Source: Sanderia malayensis (taxonomy: Eukaryota > Cnidaria > Scyphozoa > Semaeostomeae > Pelagiidae). From it: DNA of 64,000 bases. Positions 58,400 to 64,000 of the stretch are shown one piece after another. Each line of letters begins with the position of its first letter. Position 1 is the first letter of the stretch. The DNA is taken from assembly GCA_013076295.1 (NCBI GenBank), contig RQOL01000374.1, positions 5,260,743 through 5,324,742 of the forward strand, in the 5' to 3' direction. Both the position numbers and the translations under genes were made by a program. The notes under the pieces are model-generated. The model ran no database searches and was not told the origin of the DNA. It saw nothing but the letters and a program-made list of their open reading frames with translations.

Positions 58400-59245
58400 T
58401 GGGCATGAGCGGCAGCGAATGCAGCGCGCGAAGCGCGCCAACCAGATTAAGCTTTGTCTATTTGACGGGCTCCGGGGAGGGAGCGAAGCGACCGAACCCG
58501 GCCCATGTTTGTATGTATGTATGTATGTATGTATGTATGTATGTATGTTTGTATGTATGTATGTATGTATGTATGTATGTAGGTAGGTATGTATGTATGT
58601 ATGTATGTATGTATGTATGTATGTATGTATGGGCATGAGCATGAGCGAATGCAGCGCACGAAGTGCGCCAACCACAGGCGAGCGTAGCGAGCTAACCCAT
58701 TGTATGTAGAGTTGAAAAGGGCATGAGCGTAAGCGAATGCAGCGCACGAAGTGCACCAACCACAGGCGAGCGCAGCGAGCTAACCCATTGTACGTGGGGT
58801 TGAAACTGGCATGAGCGGGAGCGAATGCAGCACGCGAAGCGCGCCAACCAGATTAAGCTTTGTTTACTTGACGGGCTCCGGGGAGGGAGCGAAGCGACCG
58901 AACCCGGCCCATGTATGTATGTATGTATGTATGTATGTATGTAGGTATGTATGTATGTATGTATGTATGTATGGGCATGAGCGGGAGCGAATGCAGCGCG
59001 CGAAGCGCGCCAACCAGATTAAGCTTTGTTTACTTGACGGGCTCCGGGGAGGGAGCGAAGCGACCGAACCCGGCCCATGTATGTATGTATGTATGTATGT
59101 ATGTATGTATGTATGTATGTATGTATGTATGTATGTATGGGCATGAGCGGGAGCGAATGCAGCGCGCGAAGCGCGCCAACCACATTAAGCCTTTGTTGCT
59201 TTGGGGGCTCCGGGGAGGGAGCGTAGCGACCGGGCCCCCGGCTAG
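58400..59245 (+). repeat. Cluster of six Helitron 3'-end modules with TGTA spacers
   Basis: Each module starts GGCATGAGCG and carries AGCGAATGCAGC followed by the hairpin GCGCGC-GAA-GCGCGC (GCGCAC-GAA-GTGCGC in some). Internal ones end CCCGGCCCATGTATG or GAGCTAACCCATTGTA; only the last ends CCCCCGGCTAG, the functional-type terminus. Confidence 0.9.
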
Positions 59246-59502
59246 TCTATATATACTATTCTACGATCACACGTGACCCGCCGACTGTGAACAATGGGCT
59301 ATTGTTTGGTGAACAATCGACGTTCGAAAAAACAATGGGATCAAAGGAATTTCGTTGTGATCAAAAAGGCTTTTTTCCTGGGGGTCAATAAGGGTGCCAA
59401 TTGGTATCAAAATGATCGCTGCATTGCGCTGATCACAGTAAAGCTTTCCGCTAATTTCTACTCCAAGTGGTTCGGGAGTTATGGCCCGTTTTGTGTTCCG
59501 AC

Positions 59503-59517
59503 TTTCTAGAAAGTTCC
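59503..59517. promoter_or_regulatory. Heat-shock element, unit 8
   Basis: Intact TTC-GAA-TTC trimer. Confidence 0.65.
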
Positions 59518-60469
59518 GAGGACCGAGTTAATGAGATGCAAAACGAGCAGGGAGAAGCACGTGTTTTTTTAGTTGAACGGGCGGCAAGTTGCTCGGGTTT
59601 AAACGTGAATACGTGCCGGAAATCAATTGTAAAGACGTGTCAATTGTTGTCAAGACCTGTGGAGACAATTGGTGAACAATTATTTCAAGGTATTTCCTTT
59701 ATTCAATTGTTTTTGGCTGAAAATAGCACGAGTTTTGTTTTGTTTCACCTCACGTTTTTCTTTCGGCTCGAGGGCCTAACCAAAACACGAAGACAATTTT
59801 GATTTTCTCGGGTCGTTCTGGGCCGATTTCCTCCATTTAAACTTTCGATAACTGTTTATTTACACAAGAACTAAAGTTATATGGCTTTGTTTTTTTTGTT
59901 TTGTTGATTTTCCTCTGTTTTTGGACAGTTTTGGCCGAGTTTGGATTTTGCTGAAAAACACGAAATTTTCAAGCAACACGCGTGTGTTTTGCATTTGCGA
60001 AAATTAATTTTTAACCTGCCAAAACTTTGTTTTTTTTCACCCAAATACTTTCGATAAATGCTCGCCAAGCTATTAGCTTCATGTTGATATTTTCGTGGGG
60101 TGTGTAGGACGAAAATTGGCCACGTTAATTTAATTTGAAACTTGGTGAATCGTGTTTGAAATGCTATTTTTTGCAAGGGTTTGATTTCACGGCTATTTAA
60201 ATCATGTCTGGGACTTCAAAAATTTACAACTAAAATTGCGAAAAGCTTTTCATATGCACCCAAATACTTTCGATAAATGTTCGCCAAGCTATTAGCTTCA
60301 TTTTGATATTTTCGTGGGTTCTGTAGGACGAAAATTCGCCACGTTAATTTAATTTGAAAGTTTTGGTGTTTTTAAAGTAGGTTGATGAATTCATTTTTTC
60401 ACTTTCAGAAGAAACGGCTTTTAGGGGGGCGGCAGGGTGGGCGCTGGGTGGTCGCTTGCCAGGGGGAAG

Positions 60470-63400
60470 TATGGTAGGGTGTGTATGGTAGGGTATGTAT
60501 CGTAGGGTATGTATTGTAGAGTATGTATTGTAGGGTATGTTTTGTAGGGTATTTATTGTAGGGTATGTTATGTAGGGTATGTATTNNNNNNNNNNNNNNN
60601 NNNNNNNNNNNNNNNNNNNNNNNNNNNNNNNNNNNNNNNNNNNNNNNNNNNNNNNNNNNNNNNNNNNNNNNNNNNNNNNNNNNNNGGGAGATCGACCTCC
60701 CACCTTTACTTTCTTTAGAAATGTTGCGTCGTAGTATGTGTTGTAGGGTATGTATTGTAGGGTATTTTTTGTAGGGTATGTATTGTAGGGTATTTATTGT
60801 AGGGTTTGTATTGTAGGGTAAGTATAGTTGTATTGTGGGTATGTTTGTAGGTTTTTTGTATTTTTGTATTTTAGGGTATGTATTGTAGGGTATGTATGTA
60901 GGGTATGTATGTATTGTAGGGTATGTATTATAGGGTATGTATTGTAGGGTATTTATTGTAGGGTATGTATTGTATGGTATTTATTGTAGGGTATGTATTG
61001 TAGGGTATGTATAGTAGGGTATGTTATGTAGGGTATGTATTGTAGGGTATGTATTGTAGGGTATGTTATGTAGGGTATGTATCGTAGGGTATTTATTGTA
61101 GGGTATGTATTGTAAGGTATGTATTCTAGGGTATGTATTGTAGGGTATGTATTTTAGGGTATGTATTCTAGGGTATGTATTGTAGGGTATGTATTGTAGG
61201 GTATGTATTGTAGGGTATGTATTGTAGGGTATGTATTGTAGGGTATGTACTGTAGGATATGCATTGTAGAGTATGTATTGTAGGGTATGTATTGTAGGGT
61301 ATGTATTGTAGGGTATTTATGGTAGGGTATGTATTGTAGGGTATGTATTGTAGGGTATGTATTGTAGGGTATGTATGGTAGGGTATGTATGGTAGGGTAT
61401 GTATTGTAGGGTATTTATTGTAGGGTATGTATGGTAGGGTATGTATGGTAGGGTTTGTATGGTAGGGTATGTGTTGTAGGGTATGTTATGTAGGGTATGT
61501 GTTGTAGGGTATGTATTGTAGGGTATGTATTGTAAGGTATGTATTGTAGGGTATGTATTGTAGGGTATGTATTGTAGGGTATGTATTGTAGGGTATTTAT
61601 TGTAGGGTATGTATTGTAGGGTATGTATTGTAGGGTATGTATTGTAGGGTATATATTGTAGGGTATGTATTGTAAGGTATGTATTCTAAGGTATGTATTG
61701 TAGGGTATGTATTGTAGGGTATGTATTGTAGGGTATTTATTGTAGGGTATGTATTGTAGGGTATGTAGTGTAGGGTATGTATTGTAGGGTATATATTGTA
61801 GGGTATGTATTGTAAGGTATTTGTTGTAGGGTATGTATTGTAGGGTATGTATTGTAGGGTATGTACTGTAGGATATGCATTGTAGAGTATGTATTGTAGG
61901 GTATGTATTGTAGGGTATGTATTGTAGGGTATGTACGGTAGGGTATGTATTGTAGGGTTTGTATTGCAGGGTAAGTATAGTAGGGTATGTATTGTAGGGT
62001 ATGTGTTGTAGGGTATGTGTTGTAGGGTATTTATTGTAGGGTATTTATTGTAGGGTATGTATTGTAGGGTATGTATTGTAGGGTATGTATGTAGGGTATG
62101 TATTGTAGGGTATGTATTATAGGGTATGTATTGTAGGGTATTTATTGTAGGGTATGTATTGTATGCTATTTATTGTAGGGTATGTATTGTAGGGTATGTA
62201 CAGTAGGGTATGTTATGTAGGGTATGTATTGTAGGGTATGTATGGCAGGGTATGTATGGTAGGGTATGTATTGTAGGGTATTTATTGTAGGGTATGTATG
62301 GTAGGGTATGTATGGTAGGGTATGTTATGTAGGGTATGTATTGTAGGGTATGTATTGTAGGGTATGTTATGTAGGGTATGTATCGTAGGGTATTTATTGT
62401 AGGGTATGTATTGTAAGGTATGTATTCTAGGGTATGTATTGTAGGGTATGTATTTTAGGGTATGTATTCTAGGGTATGTATTGTAGGGTATGTATTGTAG
62501 GGTATGTATTGTAGGGTATGTATTGTAGGGTATTTACTGTAGGATATGCATTGTAGAGTATGTATTGTAGGGTATGTATTGTAGGGTATGTATTGTAGGG
62601 TATTTATGGTGGGGTATGTATTGTAGGGTATGTATTGTAGGGTATGTATTGTAGGGTATGTATGGTAGGGTATGTATGGTAGGGTATGTATTGTAGGGTA
62701 TTTATTGTAGGGTATGTATGGTAGGGTATGTATGGTAGGGTTTGTATGGTAGGGTATGTATTGTAGGGTATGTTATGTAGGGTATGTGTTGTAGGGTATG
62801 TATTGTAGGGTATGTATTGTAAGGTATGTATTGTAGGGTATGTATTGTAGAGTATGTATTGTAGGGTATGTATTGTAGGGTATTTATTGTAGGGTATGTA
62901 TTGTAGGGTATGTATTGTAGGGTATGTATTGTAGGGTATATATTGTAGGGTATGTATTGTAAGGTATGTATTCTAGGGTATGTATTGTAGGGTATGTATT
63001 GTAGGGTATGTATTGTAGGGTATGTATTGTAGGGTATTTATTGTAGGGTATGTATTGTAGGGTATGTAGTGTAGGGTATGTATTGTAGGGTATATAGTGT
63101 AGGGTATGTATTGTAAGGTATTTGTTGTAGGGTATGTATTGTAGGGTATGTATTTTAGGGTATGTATTCTAGGGTATGTATTGTAGGGTATGTATTGTAG
63201 GGTATGTATTGTAGGGTATGTATTGTAGGGTATGTATTGTAGGGTATGTACTGTAGGATATGCATTGTAGAGTATGTATTGTAGGGTATGTATTGTAGGG
63301 TATGTGTATTGTAGGGTATTATGTAGGGTATGTATTGTAGGGTATGTATTGTAGGGTATGTAATTGTAGGGTATGTATGGTAGGGTATGGGTATGGTAGG

Positions 63401-64000
63401 GGTATGTATATGTAGGGTATTTATTGTAGGGTATGTATGGTAGGGTATGTATGGTAGGGTTTGTATGGTAGGGTATGTATTGTAGGCTATGTTATGTAGG
63501 GTATGCGTTGTAGGGTATGTATTGTAGGGTATGTATTGTAAGGGTATGTATTGTAGGGTATGTATTGTAGGTATGGTATTGTAGGGTATGTATTGTAGGG
63601 TAATTTATTGTAGGGTATGTATTGTAGGGTATGTATTGTAGGGTATGTATTGTAGGTATATATTGTAGGGATGTATTGTAGGTATGTATTGTAGGGTATG
63701 TATTGTAGGTATGTATTGGTGTATGTTATTGTAGGGTATTATTGTAGGGTATGTATTGTAGGGCATGTAGTGTAGGGTATGTATTGTAGGGTATATAGTG
63801 TAGGGTATGTATTGTAAGGTATTTGTTGTAGGGTATGTATTGTAGGGTATGTATTGTAGGGTATGTACTGTAGGATATGTATTGTAGGGTATGTATTGTA
63901 GGGTATGTATTGTAGGGTATGTATTGTAGGGTATGTATTGTAGGGTATGTATTGTAGGGTATGTACTGTAGGATATGCATTGTAGAGTATGTATTGTAGG
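60470..64000. repeat. 14-bp minisatellite, unit 8 (interrupted by gap)
   Basis: Split by Ns at 60586-60685 and by a 48-bp 5'-module tail. The marker GTACTGTAGGATATGCATTG recurs at about 61247, 61863, 62534, 63248 and 63963, a higher-order period of 0.6-0.7 kb. Register is poor at 63300-63760. Confidence 0.95.
60586..60685. other. Assembly gap (100 N)
   Basis: Exactly 100 Ns, a usual placeholder for a gap of unknown size, between two minisatellite blocks; a Helitron 5'-module tail begins directly after it. Confidence 0.99.

Larger units (their letters stand above)
55724..59245 (+). mobile_element. Helitron unit 7 (3.5 kb, many 3'-like modules)
   Basis: Starts TCTATATATACTATTCTACG and ends CTAG at 59242-59245. 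Minisatellite 57187-58376 shows a 196-bp (14 x 14) higher-order duplication. It then carries five internal 3'-like modules (from 58400, 58630, 58719, 58809, 58974) before the terminal one (59139), with TGTA arrays between some of them. Confidence 0.88.
59246..64000 (+). mobile_element. Helitron unit 8 (runs off the window)
   Basis: Starts TCTATATATACTATTCTACG. The 5' module carries a partial internal duplication (the segment at about 60050-60130 recurs at 60270-60350) and a deletion like unit 3. A minisatellite begins at 60470, then a 100-N gap. After the gap the last 48 bp of a 5' module reappear (60686-60733) before a second array, so a further unit may be hidden in the gap. No 3' end is visible. 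Confidence 0.75.

Noticed and set aside
25281..64000. CRISPR-like or telomere-like array
   Set aside because: No unique spacers between repeats, so not CRISPR. TAGGG occurs but the 14-bp unit is not a telomere repeat and lies between Helitron ends.

Overview
The window looks like a transposon graveyard from an animal genome, most likely an aquatic invertebrate such as a cnidarian or sponge (the lineage is an inference). The evidence is GT-AG introns in several genes, AT-rich DNA outside the GC-rich transposon ends, and animal-type families: THAP/ISL2EU, pogo, hAT, intron-bearing Helitrons, integrase-core genes, an alpha-kinase and a LINE. I see no ordinary intact housekeeping gene, rRNA, tRNA or CRISPR.

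Region 1 (1-9.7 kb) is nested. An integrase-core gene is split by an ISL2EU-type transposon (177-6552, AT target duplication). That element carries a THAP-DDE transposase and a convergent YqaJ nuclease. It is itself split by a pogo element (1570-4688, TA duplication) that carries a DDE_1 transposase and a divergent HIRAN-like ORF. The same integrase gene is split again by a second, antisense integrase gene, which holds a truncated LINE with an 11-bp target duplication.

Region 2 (9.7-20 kb) holds a broken alpha-kinase gene, a hAT C-terminal fragment, the remains of a large uncharacterised gene, and a complete hAT-type element (14550-19592, 8-bp duplication ATCCCATA) with a six-exon BED-finger transposase gene.

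Region 3 (20.4-23.8 kb) is part of a Helitron on the minus strand: an intact RPA-like ORF and a PIF1-type helicase. The helicase is interrupted by a 399-bp MITE and cut off by the array described next.

Region 4 (23813 to the end) is the most striking part. At least eight Helitron units stand head to tail, each 3' CTAG end (CGAG once) directly followed by the next 5' TC end. Seven consecutive junctions lie in the window. Each unit has a 5' module of about 1-1.5 kb with a perfect heat-shock element about 260 bp inside, then a 14-bp minisatellite (TGTATTGTAGGGTA), and, where the end is visible, a GC-rich 3' hairpin module. Unit 2 spans 17.1 kb between Helitron termini. It carries a nine-or-more-exon Rep/helicase gene and three small, spliced, apparently undescribed genes (40245-40921 +, 41078-41609 -, 41759-42822 +). 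A 100-N assembly gap lies in unit 8.
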